From positions 1 to 64,000 of the forward strand of contig CAZUWH010000011.1 in the NCBI GenBank assembly GCA_964624075.1: a DNA stretch of 64,000 nt. The letters are read 5' to 3'. Positions 27,795 through 36,936 of this stretch are shown in pieces. Every line of letters starts with the position of its first letter. Within the stretch, counting starts at the first letter, position 1. The DNA is from CAZUWH01 sp964624075. GTDB taxonomy: Bacteria > Pseudomonadota > Alphaproteobacteria > Rhodospirillales > Rhodospirillaceae. The notes below the pieces were generated by a model. That model was given only the letters and a program-made list of their open reading frames with translations, ran no database searches and was not told the origin of the DNA. The position numbers and the translations under genes are program-made.

Positions 27795-28654
27795 GACAGC
27801 TCTTCCCCTCTGTTTCCAGGTTCTGCCTCCGTCGGTTCGCCAGACTGGCCGGTATTCAAGAGGACCAGAGCCTGCTCGTGGACGCGGGAGTCGCCCGCCG
27901 CCACTACACATATGTCAGACACCATGCCGGCCGGTCGTCCCCGACGGTCTGTTACCACGCCCCCCGCTGCCTCGATCACCGCCGTGACCGGTAGGTGGTC
28001 GTGAACCTTCAGCCGGCACTCGTAGACGAGGTCAACGAAACCCGCTGCCAGCAGGCCATAGGCATAGCAGTCAGCCCCGAACCGGCGCATCTTTACAGCC
28101 CGTTCCAATCGTTCCCACGCGGTACGGCTGACCGCCGGATCGCGAAACATGTCCGGATCGGTGGCATACAGACAGGCCTGCGCCAGTCTGGCACAGGGGC
28201 GAACCCGAATCGGTTTCCCATTGAGCTGAGCCGGAACGCCGCTGCCGCCGATCCAGCGCTCGCCCGTGATGGGCTGGTCGATGATTCCCAGAACCGGCCG
28301 TCCCTGCCATGCCAGGCCGATCAGGGTGCCGAAGGACGGCTTGCCAGTGATGAAGGCCTTGGTCCCGTCAATAGGATCAAGCACCCACACCCACTCGGCA
28401 TCGGCGTGTTCTGCCCCGTATTCCTCACCGATGATGCCGTGGGCCGGCACGGTGCGGCGCAGGATGTCCCGTAGCATGAGCTCGATCTCGCGATCAGCGA
28501 TGGTGACAGGGGAGGTATCGGCCTTGTCGTCTACGGTCACGGAAGTACGGAAATAACGGCGCGCAACGACACCGCTCGCCTCGGCCAGGCGGTGGGCCAG
28601 GGCAACGAGAACGTCCGATACAGGTGGTAACATCGTGGCGCGCATGCCAGCCAC
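27791..28654 (-). CDS. hisN: Inositol-monophosphatase-family phosphatase, probably histidinol-phosphatase
   Basis: This 287-residue protein has the IMPase metal-site motifs IIGEEYG (about residue 75) and WVLDPIDGTKAFITGKPSFGTLIGL (key DPIDGT at about 96). The C-terminal motif, usually D-x-W/Y-D, reads LKVHDHLPVTAVIEAAGG here, with Asp present. HisN-type enzymes dephosphorylate histidinol phosphate. Because hisB in this window is monofunctional, such an activity is expected somewhere, which supports but does not prove the assignment. A general inositol- or nucleotide-phosphatase is possible. Upstream (5') lies the divergent ileS. The stop overlaps the start of the peptide-binding protein gene. 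Confidence 0.8.
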   Translation of the reverse strand: MAGMRATMLPPVSDVLVALAHRLAEASGVVARRYFRTSVTVDDKADTSPVTIADREIELMLRDILRRTVPAHGIIGEEYGAEHADAEWVWVLDPIDGTKAFITGKPSFGTLIGLAWQGRPVLGIIDQPITGERWIGGSGVPAQLNGKPIRVRPCARLAQACLYATDPDMFRDPAVSRTAWERLERAVKMRRFGADCYAYGLLAAGFVDLVYECRLKVHDHLPVTAVIEAAGGVVTDRRGRPAGMVSDICVVAAGDSRVHEQALVLLNTGQSGEPTEAEPGNRGEELS

Positions 28655-28816
28655 TATGGGCCCGGAATAGGGGCCAAGGCAAGGTCGGCGTGCACCAGAT
28701 GTCCCTCACATTTGAGTTGGTCCCTGGCGTCAGGACGATTACAGTGCAAGCTGGTCCGGCTTTTCCGCCGTCACCAGATCTATCCTGTCGATGATCCAGC
28801 GCACTGCACGAGACCC

Positions 28817-31627
28817 ATGCCAGCCGACGATACGCCCGACTACAAGTCCACCGTCTTCCTGCCGCGCACCGATTTTCCCATGCGTGCCGGCCTGTCCCAG
28901 CTTGAGCCTAGGCTGCTCGCACGCTGGCATCACATCGGTCTGTACCGGCGGTTGCGCGAACAGGCCGCTGGGCACGAGAGATTCGTCCTCCATGACGGCC
29001 CTCCTTATGCCAACGGCCACCTGCACATCGGCCACGCCCTGAACAAGATTCTGAAGGATGTCATCGTCAAGGCACGGCAGATGAACGGTTTCGATGCCAA
29101 CTATGTTCCAGGCTGGGACTGTCATGGTCTGCCCATCGAGTGGAAGATCGAAGAGCAATATCGAACTGCCGGCAGAAGCAAGGACAGCGTGGACATCATT
29201 ACCTTCCGGCGAGACTGTCGCGCATTTGCCGAACACTGGATCCGCGTGCAGGCGGAAGAGTTCCAGCGCCTGGGGCTGATCGGCGATTGGGAGACACCCT
29301 ATACCACCATGGCTTACGCGGCAGAAGCCGATATCGTGACCGAACTGGGCCGATTCCTCATGAACGGGGGCCTGTACAAGGGAGCAAAGCCTGTCCTGTG
29401 GTCGGTGGTGGAACGAACGGCTTTGGCCGAGGCCGAGGTCGAGTATCATGATCATACCTCAACCACCGTGTGGGTCCGTTTCTCCATCATCCAGGCAGCC
29501 CGGCCCGAAGTCGAAAGGGCGGCGGTGGTCATCTGGACCACCACACCCTGGACCCTGCCTGGCAATCGGGCCATCGCCTTCGGTCCCACGCACGGCTACG
29601 GCGTGGTCGAGGTCACCGAGGTCGATGCGGGCAGCCTAGCCCGCCCGGGCGAACGTCTGGTGATCGCTGAAGCCTTGATCGGCCCGATGCTGGCTTCTGC
29701 CGGTATCACCGCCTTCACTCTAGTCGCCCGTTTGCCGGGGGCGACGCTCGCCGGTACCGTTTGTGCCCATCCATGGCGCAACCATGGGTATAATTTCGAT
29801 GTGCCGCTATTGGCGGGCGATTTCGTCACGATCGACCAGGGAACCGGTTTCGTCCACATCGCACCCGGTCATGGTGAGGACGACTGGCGTCTGGGGCAGG
29901 CGCATGGCCTGCCGGTGCCGGAGACCGTAGCCGATGACGGAACCTATCATCCCCATGTGCCGCTGTTTGCCGGCCGACACGTGTTCAAGGCGGATAAGGC
30001 GGTGGTGGAGGCCCTGCGGGACGCCGGTGCCTTGCTCGCCCATGGGCAACTCGTGCACAGCTATCCCCATTCGTGGCGGTCGAAGGCGCCCCTCATCTTC
30101 CGGACCACGCCGCAGTGGTTCATCGCCATGGGAACGAACGACCTGCGCACCAAGGCGCTTGCAGCCATCGATGCCACCCGCTGGATTCCGTCCCAGGGCC
30201 GCAACCGTATCCGCGCCATGGTGGAAAGCCGTCCTGACTGGTGTGTGTCACGGCAACGGGCCTGGGGTGTGCCCATTACCGTGTTCGTCAACCGCGGGAC
30301 CGGTGAGCCCTTGCGGGACCAGAAGGTGTTCGAGCGTATCGTTGCCGCGGTGCGGGCGGAAGGGTGCGACGTCTGGTTCACCGCCGACTCCGCCCGTTTC
30401 TTGCTGCCCGAATACGATCCGGCCGATTTCGAGAAGGTGACCGACATTCTGGATGTGTGGTTTGATTCTGGTTCTACCCATGCTTTCGTTCTGGAGCGGC
30501 GTCCGGATCTGAAATGGCCGGCCTCGCTGTATCTGGAAGGATCGGACCAGCATCGCGGCTGGTTTCATTCATCGCTTCTGGAATCATGCGGCACCCGGGG
30601 CTGTGCTCCTTATGAGGCCGTGCTCACGCACGGGTTCGTCATGGCCGAGGATGGCCAGAAGATGTCAAAATCGCTGGGCAACGTCGTCGCTCCCCAGGAA
30701 GTCGTGGAAAAATTCGGCGCCGATATCCTGAGGCTGTGGGTGGTCGGTTCCAATTATGCAGAAGACCTGCGCATCGGTCCCGAAATCCTGAAACAGACCG
30801 GAGACGTCTATCGTCGTCTGCGCAATACCTTGCGTTATCTGCTGGGTGGCCTGGACGGTTTCAGCGAGGACGAGCGCATCGCCGACCACGCGCTGATGCC
30901 TGAACTGGAGCGCTGGGTACTGCACCGGTTGTGGGAACTGAATAGTCTGGTGGCCCGGTGCCTGCACGATTACGCTTTTCACGCCCTGTTTGCTGAGCTG
31001 CATGCCTTCTGTGCCATAGATTTGTCGGCCTTCTATTTCGACATCCGCAAGGACAGCCTGTATTGCGACCGGCCTGACAGTTTGCGCCGCCGATCGGTGC
31101 GCACTGTGCTTGACAGAGTATTCCATGGGCTGGTGCGCTGGCTGGCACCATTCATTTCCTTCACTGCCGAGGAGGCATGGCTCACCCGCTATCCGTCGGC
31201 GGAGGACAGCGTCCACTTGCAAACATTCCTCGACATCCCTTTGGCGTGGCAGGACGAGGCCATGGCTGCCCGCTGGGAGAGAATTCGCCAGATCCGGCGG
31301 GTGATCACCGGGGCCCTGGAAGGTGAGCGGGCCGCGCGACGCATCGGTGCGAGTCTGCAAGCGGCACCGGTTGTTTACGTCCCGGCTGCCGATCGGATGC
31401 TCCTGGAGGGGATTGACTTGGCTGACGTAGCCATCACCTCTGCTATCACGGTGACAGAGGGGCTGGCGCCGGCAGGGGCATACACCTTTTCCGACGTGCC
31501 GCTGGTCGCAGTCGTACCTAGGCTTGCAGAAGGGGAGAAATGCCAGCGTTGCTGGAAGATTCTGCCCGACATCAGTGTCCACGGGTACAAAGGGCTTTGC
31601 GGCCGCTGTGCCGAGGGAATCTCTTAA
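28817..31627 (+). CDS. ileS: Isoleucyl-tRNA synthetase
   Basis: This 936-residue class I synthetase charges tRNA-Ile. Motifs: the HIGH signature in DGPPYANGHLHIGHALNKIL (about residue 60), the CP1 editing domain (WTTTPWTLPGNRAIAFGP, HIAPGHGEDDW), the KMSKS loop MAEDGQKMSKSLGNVV (about 615) and a C-terminal zinc-type motif CQRCWKILPD with CGRC. The start was set at ATG 28817 (MPADDTPDYKSTVFLPRTDF) because the longer frame from 28712 adds 35 residues without family character. lspA follows 18 bases after the stop, a common pairing, so ileS-lspA are probably co-transcribed. The gene is intact and divergent from hisN. Confidence 0.97.
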   Translation: MPADDTPDYKSTVFLPRTDFPMRAGLSQLEPRLLARWHHIGLYRRLREQAAGHERFVLHDGPPYANGHLHIGHALNKILKDVIVKARQMNGFDANYVPGWDCHGLPIEWKIEEQYRTAGRSKDSVDIITFRRDCRAFAEHWIRVQAEEFQRLGLIGDWETPYTTMAYAAEADIVTELGRFLMNGGLYKGAKPVLWSVVERTALAEAEVEYHDHTSTTVWVRFSIIQAARPEVERAAVVIWTTTPWTLPGNRAIAFGPTHGYGVVEVTEVDAGSLARPGERLVIAEALIGPMLASAGITAFTLVARLPGATLAGTVCAHPWRNHGYNFDVPLLAGDFVTIDQGTGFVHIAPGHGEDDWRLGQAHGLPVPETVADDGTYHPHVPLFAGRHVFKADKAVVEALRDAGALLAHGQLVHSYPHSWRSKAPLIFRTTPQWFIAMGTNDLRTKALAAIDATRWIPSQGRNRIRAMVESRPDWCVSRQRAWGVPITVFVNRGTGEPLRDQKVFERIVAAVRAEGCDVWFTADSARFLLPEYDPADFEKVTDILDVWFDSGSTHAFVLERRPDLKWPASLYLEGSDQHRGWFHSSLLESCGTRGCAPYEAVLTHGFVMAEDGQKMSKSLGNVVAPQEVVEKFGADILRLWVVGSNYAEDLRIGPEILKQTGDVYRRLRNTLRYLLGGLDGFSEDERIADHALMPELERWVLHRLWELNSLVARCLHDYAFHALFAELHAFCAIDLSAFYFDIRKDSLYCDRPDSLRRRSVRTVLDRVFHGLVRWLAPFISFTAEEAWLTRYPSAEDSVHLQTFLDIPLAWQDEAMAARWERIRQIRRVITGALEGERAARRIGASLQAAPVVYVPAADRMLLEGIDLADVAITSAITVTEGLAPAGAYTFSDVPLVAVVPRLAEGEKCQRCWKILPDISVHGYKGLCGRCAEGIS

Positions 31628-31645
31628 TGCCCGACGGGAGGAGAG

Positions 31646-32158
31646 ATGATGAAACCGGGAGCAGAGGAGAACGGGAGGGCTAGAAGAAGGGCGTTCGCCT
31701 TGCTGGTGGCAGGAGCCGTGCTTGTTCTTGATCAGGCGAGCAAGGAGTGGATTCTGACCAGGTTCATGATGCCACCGCAGACTGTCGAGGTCTCCGCATT
31801 CTTCAATGTGGTCCTGGTCTGGAACCGGGGAGTGAGTTTCGGCTTTTTCAACAACGACTCTCCCTACAATTCTTATGTCCTGGCAGCCCTGTCGGGGAGT
31901 GTTGCCATGGGCCTGCTGCTCTGGCTGTGGCATGTACCGGTCCTGCGGATCCGGCTGGCCATGGGTGCCATCGTCGGTGGCGCCGTCGGCAATATCCTCG
32001 ATCGGCTGCGTTATGATGGAGTTATCGATTTTCTTGATTTTCATTTGGGGGGGATGCATTGGCCAGCCTTCAACATCGCTGATTCTGCTATTACTATCGG
32101 CGCCATGGTAGTGGTGGCCGATGCCTTGTTTCATCGTTCTGATTCACATAGGATTTGA
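31646..32158 (+). CDS. lspA: Lipoprotein signal peptidase
   Basis: LspA (signal peptidase II) cleaves prolipoproteins after diacylglyceryl transfer in the inner membrane. It is 170 residues with four hydrophobic helices. Catalytic aspartates are visible in GAVGNILDRLRYDGVIDF (about 120) and FNIADSAIT (about 143), along with the NRGVSFGFF region (about 60). It lies 18 bases after ileS. Two predicted lipoprotein genes, each with a lipobox, follow directly, so the enzyme sits beside likely substrates. Confidence 0.95.
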   Translation: MMKPGAEENGRARRRAFALLVAGAVLVLDQASKEWILTRFMMPPQTVEVSAFFNVVLVWNRGVSFGFFNNDSPYNSYVLAALSGSVAMGLLLWLWHVPVLRIRLAMGAIVGGAVGNILDRLRYDGVIDFLDFHLGGMHWPAFNIADSAITIGAMVVVADALFHRSDSHRI

Positions 32159-32201
32159 ACCGATGCTTGGTCTCGTCCGTACCGGGCAGAGGGAGGTTGT
32201 T

Positions 32202-32765
32202 ATGCCGAGGCGCAGTTTGCTTGTGGGGGTGGCGATCGCGCTCGTGGCCGGTGGTCTATCAGGGTGTACCGAGACGCGAAAAGTGCTGGGCTATGACAAG
32301 ACGGTCCCGGATGAATTCCGCGTGGTGGCGCGTGCACCGTTGACAATGCCTGAAGCGTTCGACCTTCCTGCTCCGACACCTGGAGTCCAACGTCCACAGG
32401 AACAGACTCCCTCTACGCAAGCCTATCAGGCCCTGCTCGGCCGTCCCGGGCAGCGGGCAAACGGCATGCGTGTCGTTTCGCCAGGCATAGGGGCGTTTCT
32501 GCAAGCGGCCGGTGCTGACCGGAGCGAAGCGAATATCCGGGCCATTGTTGAACGGGAGGTCATGACAACGCTTCTGGAACAGCGCAGCATCACGGATCAC
32601 ATGGTTTTCTGGCGAGATGTGATACCCGAGGGCGGGCCGGTGGTGGATGCGGAAAAAGAACAACGTCGCTTGCGGGAAAACCAGGCCCTGGGCCGCCCCA
32701 TCAACACAGGGGAAGTACCGGTCCAGGTTCCTCGACGCAAGGGTATCCTTGAACATCTGTTCTGA
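32202..32765 (+). CDS. DUF3035-type lipoprotein
   Basis: The start at ATG 32202 follows a GGGAGG ribosome site. A lipoprotein signal peptide (LLVGVAIALVAGG) leads to the lipobox LSGC (Cys at about 22). The mature protein has VPDEFRVVARAPLTMPEAFDLP, the characteristic opening of DUF3035 proteins, which in Alphaproteobacteria are lipoproteins of unknown function often encoded after lspA. The C-terminus is charged and may be helical (EKEQRRLRENQALG). Upstream in-frame ATGs inside lspA lack a ribosome site. With its paralogue-like neighbour at 32814 it precedes two M16 peptidase genes. A role in envelope assembly is only a guess from context. Confidence 0.85.
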   Translation: MPRRSLLVGVAIALVAGGLSGCTETRKVLGYDKTVPDEFRVVARAPLTMPEAFDLPAPTPGVQRPQEQTPSTQAYQALLGRPGQRANGMRVVSPGIGAFLQAAGADRSEANIRAIVEREVMTTLLEQRSITDHMVFWRDVIPEGGPVVDAEKEQRRLRENQALGRPINTGEVPVQVPRRKGILEHLF

Positions 32766-32813
32766 TCCAACCCTTGATCGCATGCCGGTTGAATGACCTG
32801 GAGGGTGAGGAAA

Positions 32814-33398
32814 ATGGCGGTGTGTCGCGCCGTTCTTGTTTCGATGGTGGTCATGGGGACAGGCTTGGCTGGTTGCAACAAGGCCCACCCAAGTGTGCAG
32901 TATGAAAAGGGTGCTCTGGTCGCAGCCGGCTCCACCATGTATGCCTCGTTGACCGTTCCTCCCGAATTCGGTCTGCGGCCCACGGCGACAGAGGGAAAGC
33001 GGGACAGTGCCGTTGCCTCCCCAGAGGAGAGAAAAAGCACCGAGTCGGTTTATCACAGTGCCGGTACGCACGCGCTTTTGCGCGCAGCCGGGGGAGATGT
33101 GACTCTCCCGGGAATCCGCGCGCTGCTTGATCTTGAGCTTACCGCCATGGCTACGATGGCGCCAGCTTTCATTGAACGGCTGGTGTTCCTGACGACTCCC
33201 GATCCAAGGCCGGAACGGATCGTGATCCTGGACGGACAGCCTTTTTCCGCTGCGCCATCTGAAGGAAGTGCCGACGCCGCAGGGGCCGACAGGAGGGGAG
33301 GAGAGGACCCGGTGGCCGAAGCGCTGCGTCCTGTTCCATCCCTTCCTCCCCCGACCATTCGCCGCGGGAAGAGAGAGGAATGGTTCAGCCTGTTCTGA
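32814..33398 (+). CDS. Second small lipoprotein, DUF3035-like
   Basis: A 194-residue protein starting at ATG 32814 after GGAGGGTGAGG (an ATG at 32793 is possible). The signal peptide ends in the lipobox LAGC. The mature N-terminus contains LTVPPEFGLRPTAT, resembling the PDEF...LP stretch of the preceding DUF3035 lipoprotein, so the two may be diverged duplicates. The middle contains GAGTHALLRAAG-like sequence (here AGTHALLRAAGGDVTLPGIR), and the C-terminal 60 residues are low-complexity, rich in P, A, G and R. It lies between the first lipoprotein and the M16 genes, all on one strand. Function is unknown. Confidence 0.7.
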   Translation: MAVCRAVLVSMVVMGTGLAGCNKAHPSVQYEKGALVAAGSTMYASLTVPPEFGLRPTATEGKRDSAVASPEERKSTESVYHSAGTHALLRAAGGDVTLPGIRALLDLELTAMATMAPAFIERLVFLTTPDPRPERIVILDGQPFSAAPSEGSADAAGADRRGGEDPVAEALRPVPSLPPPTIRRGKREEWFSLF

Positions 33399-33459
33399 TT
33401 CGTCAGGCTGCCCGCTCATCATCCCGTTCCTTAAATCAGCGCATTCGAAGACAGCCATC

Positions 33460-34845
33460 ATGACCTACATGCCTCGTTTGCCTATCACCGCCCTGGTTCT
33501 GTCGGTCGTCATTATGATGGGGACACTCATTTCCAGCCCGGCTGCCTCCTGGATTCCCAATGTGAAGAGCTTTCCCCTGGACAATGGCCTCCAGGTGGTG
33601 GTGATCGAGAACCATCGTCTGCCTATGGTCGCGCAGATGGTGTGGTATCGGGTGGGCAGTGCTGATGAACCACCTGGGAAATCGGGCATTGCTCACATGC
33701 TTGAACACATGATGTTCAAGGGAACGCGTGAAGTTTCAGGGGATGAGTTTTCACGCCTTGTTGCCCGCTATGGAGGTATCAATAATGCCGCGACGTCGTA
33801 TGACTGGACGATTTATTATGAGATCATTGCCGCCGATCAGTTGGAGCTGATCATGCGGCTGGAAGCGGATCGCATGCGTAATCTGACCTTCGATGCCGAG
33901 GCCTTTCGTACCGAACACGAGGTCGTCCGTGAGGAGCGGCGCAGCCGTGTCGATAACGTACCGGGCGCTCTGCTGAGCGAGTACATGGATGCGGCCCTAT
34001 GGGGAGAATATCCCTACAGAAATCCAATCATCGGCTGGAGCCACGAATTAAAATCATTGAGTGCAGAAGGCGTCACGTCATTCTACAACCGCTGGTATGC
34101 ACCCAACAACGCTGTCCTCGTCGTGGCTGGCGATGTGCATGTCGATCAGGTTCGTCTTCTGGCCGAGAAATACTACGGTATTCTACCCTCGCGTGAGGTG
34201 CCGGCCCGCATACGCCCAGACGGCCTGTCACCGTGGGCCGACATGGTCGTTGATGCACGTCACCCCGATGTCCAGTCGCCATGGTGGTCGCGGGCCTATG
34301 TCGCGCCCAGCTACGTCCAGCCTATGGGGCGTGCAACGCACCCCTATGCCTTGCAGGTGCTCGCCAGTCTGTTCGGAGAGGGAGCGAACGGCCGTCTGTA
34401 TCGGGCACTGGTGATCGAGCAAAAGCTGGCGGTTGAGGTGGAGGTTGTCTATAGTGGAGGCGGACTTGGTTTCGGCACGCTTCAGTTTCTGATCACACCG
34501 CAAGAGGGGGTGGAAAGATCTGCCATGGTTGCGGCGCTGGAGGCCGAAATCAAACGTCTTCTCGAAGAGGGTGTGACTTCTGAGGAAGTGAAACGTGCCA
34601 AATCACATCTGCAGATAGAAATAGTCTATACGCTCGATTCACTCGAAGCTGTGGCTGAGACGGTGGGGAGTTTCATAAGCCATGGGCAAACCATGGCCGA
34701 TGTCATGGCTTGGCCGGAACGAATCGCCGCCGTTGGTCCTGAGGATGTGATGGCTGTGGCACAACTGGTGTTTGGAGAGAGCCCGCGTGTGAACGGGTTT
34801 CTGTTGCCTGTTTCCGAGCCCGTTCCGGCAGCAATGGGGCAATGA
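33460..34845 (+). CDS. M16 zinc metallopeptidase, active subunit
   Basis: About 461 residues with an N-terminal signal peptide (ALVLSVVIMMGTLISSPAAS). The inverted zinc motif HxxEH appears as IAHMLEHMMFKGT (about residue 80), and the distal glutamate lies in FRTEHEVVREERRSRV (about 150). This is the catalytic type of the M16 (pitrilysin/PqqL) family. Related gene pairs in Alphaproteobacteria encode one active and one inactive subunit, secreted to the periplasm, that degrade peptides. The chosen ATG is followed at once by the signal sequence; the longer frame from 33268 overlaps the previous gene. The non-catalytic partner is encoded at 35498, separated by a small unrelated gene. Confidence 0.92.
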   Translation: MTYMPRLPITALVLSVVIMMGTLISSPAASWIPNVKSFPLDNGLQVVVIENHRLPMVAQMVWYRVGSADEPPGKSGIAHMLEHMMFKGTREVSGDEFSRLVARYGGINNAATSYDWTIYYEIIAADQLELIMRLEADRMRNLTFDAEAFRTEHEVVREERRSRVDNVPGALLSEYMDAALWGEYPYRNPIIGWSHELKSLSAEGVTSFYNRWYAPNNAVLVVAGDVHVDQVRLLAEKYYGILPSREVPARIRPDGLSPWADMVVDARHPDVQSPWWSRAYVAPSYVQPMGRATHPYALQVLASLFGEGANGRLYRALVIEQKLAVEVEVVYSGGGLGFGTLQFLITPQEGVERSAMVAALEAEIKRLLEEGVTSEEVKRAKSHLQIEIVYTLDSLEAVAETVGSFISHGQTMADVMAWPERIAAVGPEDVMAVAQLVFGESPRVNGFLLPVSEPVPAAMGQ

Positions 34846-34980
34846 GAATCTTCATTTTTCTGGAAACGAGGGAGATAAGGTTTACGACGATATCTGCAAC
34901 GGTAAAGGAGGAAAAAGCGCCTGTCGAGCAATCCGCAGCCAGTACGTACCAGTACGCAATGAGAAAAGGGGGAAAGGAAC

Positions 34981-35397
34981 ATGGAAGTCACGTTCTGGGT
35001 CATCGTTGATGAATGTTCAGTCGCCCAGGGCATGAACGGCAACAAGCTGGTCATTCTGGATGGCAGTGCGGAAGAATCGGATCAAGGGTACATCGATGCC
35101 AGCATCTCCATTCGTGTTGGGGAGCGGGAAGCGGAAGGGGCGTTGATCGAGAGGAATAGTAACTTGACGTTGTCAGTCACCCGTTGGGTAACGGATGCCG
35201 AATACACCGAAATTGCCCAGCGAATCATGGCCGTGAAAGGCGGTAATGGAACCGTTTCGGTGTGGCTGAACGTGGAAGGGGATACGGTAGAGATGGATGA
35301 AGATGGCATGCCGAACGTTGATGGAACTGGTTTGCTTGCAATCGGAGAGATGGATATCATCTATCAGCTAGGCAGCAAGGGTGAGCGGGAAGAGTGA
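34981..35397 (+). CDS. Unknown acidic protein between two M16 peptidase genes
   Basis: I do not recognise this 138-residue protein. It starts MEVTFWVIVDECSVAQGMNG, has no signal peptide or membrane helix, and is acidic (many D and E, with the EMDEDGMPNVDG stretch near residue 105). The sequence looks rich in beta strands (SISIRVG, NLTLSVTRW, TVSVWLNVEG). A good ribosome site (GGGGGAAAGGAAC) precedes the ATG. GC content is lower than in neighbouring genes. M16 pairs are normally contiguous, so this gene appears inserted between the subunits, possibly by transfer. It could be a peptidase partner, inhibitor or substrate, or unrelated cargo; nothing in the sequence decides this. Confidence 0.6.
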   Translation: MEVTFWVIVDECSVAQGMNGNKLVILDGSAEESDQGYIDASISIRVGEREAEGALIERNSNLTLSVTRWVTDAEYTEIAQRIMAVKGGNGTVSVWLNVEGDTVEMDEDGMPNVDGTGLLAIGEMDIIYQLGSKGEREE

Positions 35398-35497
35398 GGC
35401 CAGTGGCAGGACTGCTGCAGGCTAGAACCATGAAGTTTTGCAAAGATATTTTTCGCCTTCTTCCGCTTCTTCGCATCCGCAGGGAAGGGTTTTGCTC

Positions 35498-36835
35498 ATG
35501 CACCGCGTTGTTTTGGCGTTTGTTTTTCTGTGTCTGACCGCCTTGCCCGCCCGCGCCGTCGTTGTCGAACGTGTGACAAGTCCGAAAGGCGTCGAGGCGT
35601 GGTTGATCCAGGATCTGACCACTCCCCTTATCGCCGTGAATCTGCTGTTTCGTGGTGGAGCGGCCCTGGATCCACCTGGACAAGTCGGTCTTGCTGCTCT
35701 AGCCTCCGCGCTCCTGGATGAGGGCGCAGGTGAACTGAACCACCTTGCTTTTCAAACCAGGCTTGAAGATTTGGGGATTCGTTTTGGTTTCACAGCCGAT
35801 CACGATGCGATCACCGGCTTCCTGCAAACCTTGACTGAGAATCGTGAAACCGCTTTTGAAATGCTGAAACTGGCCCTGATGGCGCCCCGTTTCGATGCCG
35901 ATGCGGTGGAGCGCGTCCGCACTCATCTTCTGACCATCCTTAAACAGATGGACGAAGATCCCGACACCGTCGCCGGGCAAGCCTGGTTTGCACATGTGTT
36001 TCCCGATCATCCTTACGGTCGGCCGGTGGCGGGAACGCCGGAAGGTCTCGGCGCCATCACCGTGACGGATCTGAAAGCCTTCGTTGCAGCCCGCTTTGGT
36101 CGCGACAATCTGCTCGTCAGCGTAGCCGGCGACATCACGTCGGCGCAGTTGGCACCCCTGTTGGACAAGGCCTTCGGGGATCTGCCGGCGCAGTCGCAGC
36201 CGTTTACCGTCCCCGAAGTAACGCCCAAGGCGACAGACCGGATCATTGTTGCCAGGAAGAAGGACATCCCGCAAAGTGTAGCCGTCTTTGGCCATGGCGG
36301 CATTTCCGTCACCGACCCTGACTGGTATACTGCCACTCTTATTAATCACATCCTTGGCGGTAACGATTTCAACGCACGCCTGATGAAGGAAGTGCGCAAG
36401 CGTCGCGGGCTGGCTTATTCGGTTTCTTCAACGCTGCTTCCCTTTTCCTACGAACGGACAGCCCTGATCATGGGGAGTGTTGCCACGCAAAACGATCGTT
36501 TCAGGGATTCCCTGACCATCATTCAGAACGAGTGGCGGCGGATGGCTGAACAGGGGCCTACCGAAACCGAGCTGGTCGATGCCAAAACCTACCTGACCCG
36601 TGTATGGCCGCTGGCGCTGGACAGGACCGACCGGATGGCTCATGTTCTCCTAGTCATGCAGGAATACAATCTTGGTCTTGATTATCTGGACAAGCGCAAT
36701 GACTACGTGGAACGGATTACACTGGCCGACGCCCGGCGCGTGGCGGCACGTCTGCTCCAGCCTGATGCCTTGATGACTATCGTTGTCGGCCAGCCAACCA
36801 TGGCGGAATCAGGACAACCGGATGAAAGTAAATAA
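35498..36835 (+). CDS. M16-family protein, non-catalytic subunit
   Basis: About 445 residues from ATG 35498, which opens a signal peptide (VVLAFVFLCLTALPARA). The region that carries HxxEH in the active paralogue reads LAALASALLDEGAGELN here, so the zinc ligands are absent. This pattern (LLDEGAG) is typical of the inactive partner of M16 pairs. Other family sequence is kept: HPYGRPVAGTPEGL, FGRDNLLVSVAGD and LKEVRKRRGLAYSV-like (here MKEVRKRRGLAYSVSSTL). It probably pairs with the catalytic subunit encoded at 33460. An upstream in-frame start at 35438 would add 20 residues before the signal peptide. Confidence 0.9.
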   Translation: MHRVVLAFVFLCLTALPARAVVVERVTSPKGVEAWLIQDLTTPLIAVNLLFRGGAALDPPGQVGLAALASALLDEGAGELNHLAFQTRLEDLGIRFGFTADHDAITGFLQTLTENRETAFEMLKLALMAPRFDADAVERVRTHLLTILKQMDEDPDTVAGQAWFAHVFPDHPYGRPVAGTPEGLGAITVTDLKAFVAARFGRDNLLVSVAGDITSAQLAPLLDKAFGDLPAQSQPFTVPEVTPKATDRIIVARKKDIPQSVAVFGHGGISVTDPDWYTATLINHILGGNDFNARLMKEVRKRRGLAYSVSSTLLPFSYERTALIMGSVATQNDRFRDSLTIIQNEWRRMAEQGPTETELVDAKTYLTRVWPLALDRTDRMAHVLLVMQEYNLGLDYLDKRNDYVERITLADARRVAARLLQPDALMTIVVGQPTMAESGQPDESK

Positions 36836-36936
36836 CCATCACCTCCCTTTCACGAAGCCGCGGCACTCCTGGCATCTGAACATCTGAAATCCCTGCCCTG
36901 GGCCTTTGAATCGGTCATGATCAAGGTGCCCGGGGG

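Noticed and set aside
26799..28004. A 401-codon plus-strand frame opposite the peptide-binding protein and hisN
   Set aside because: It is antisense to two well-supported genes and shows no domain. Similar long antisense frames lie opposite ileS (30665-32134) and rlmI (42538-43899).
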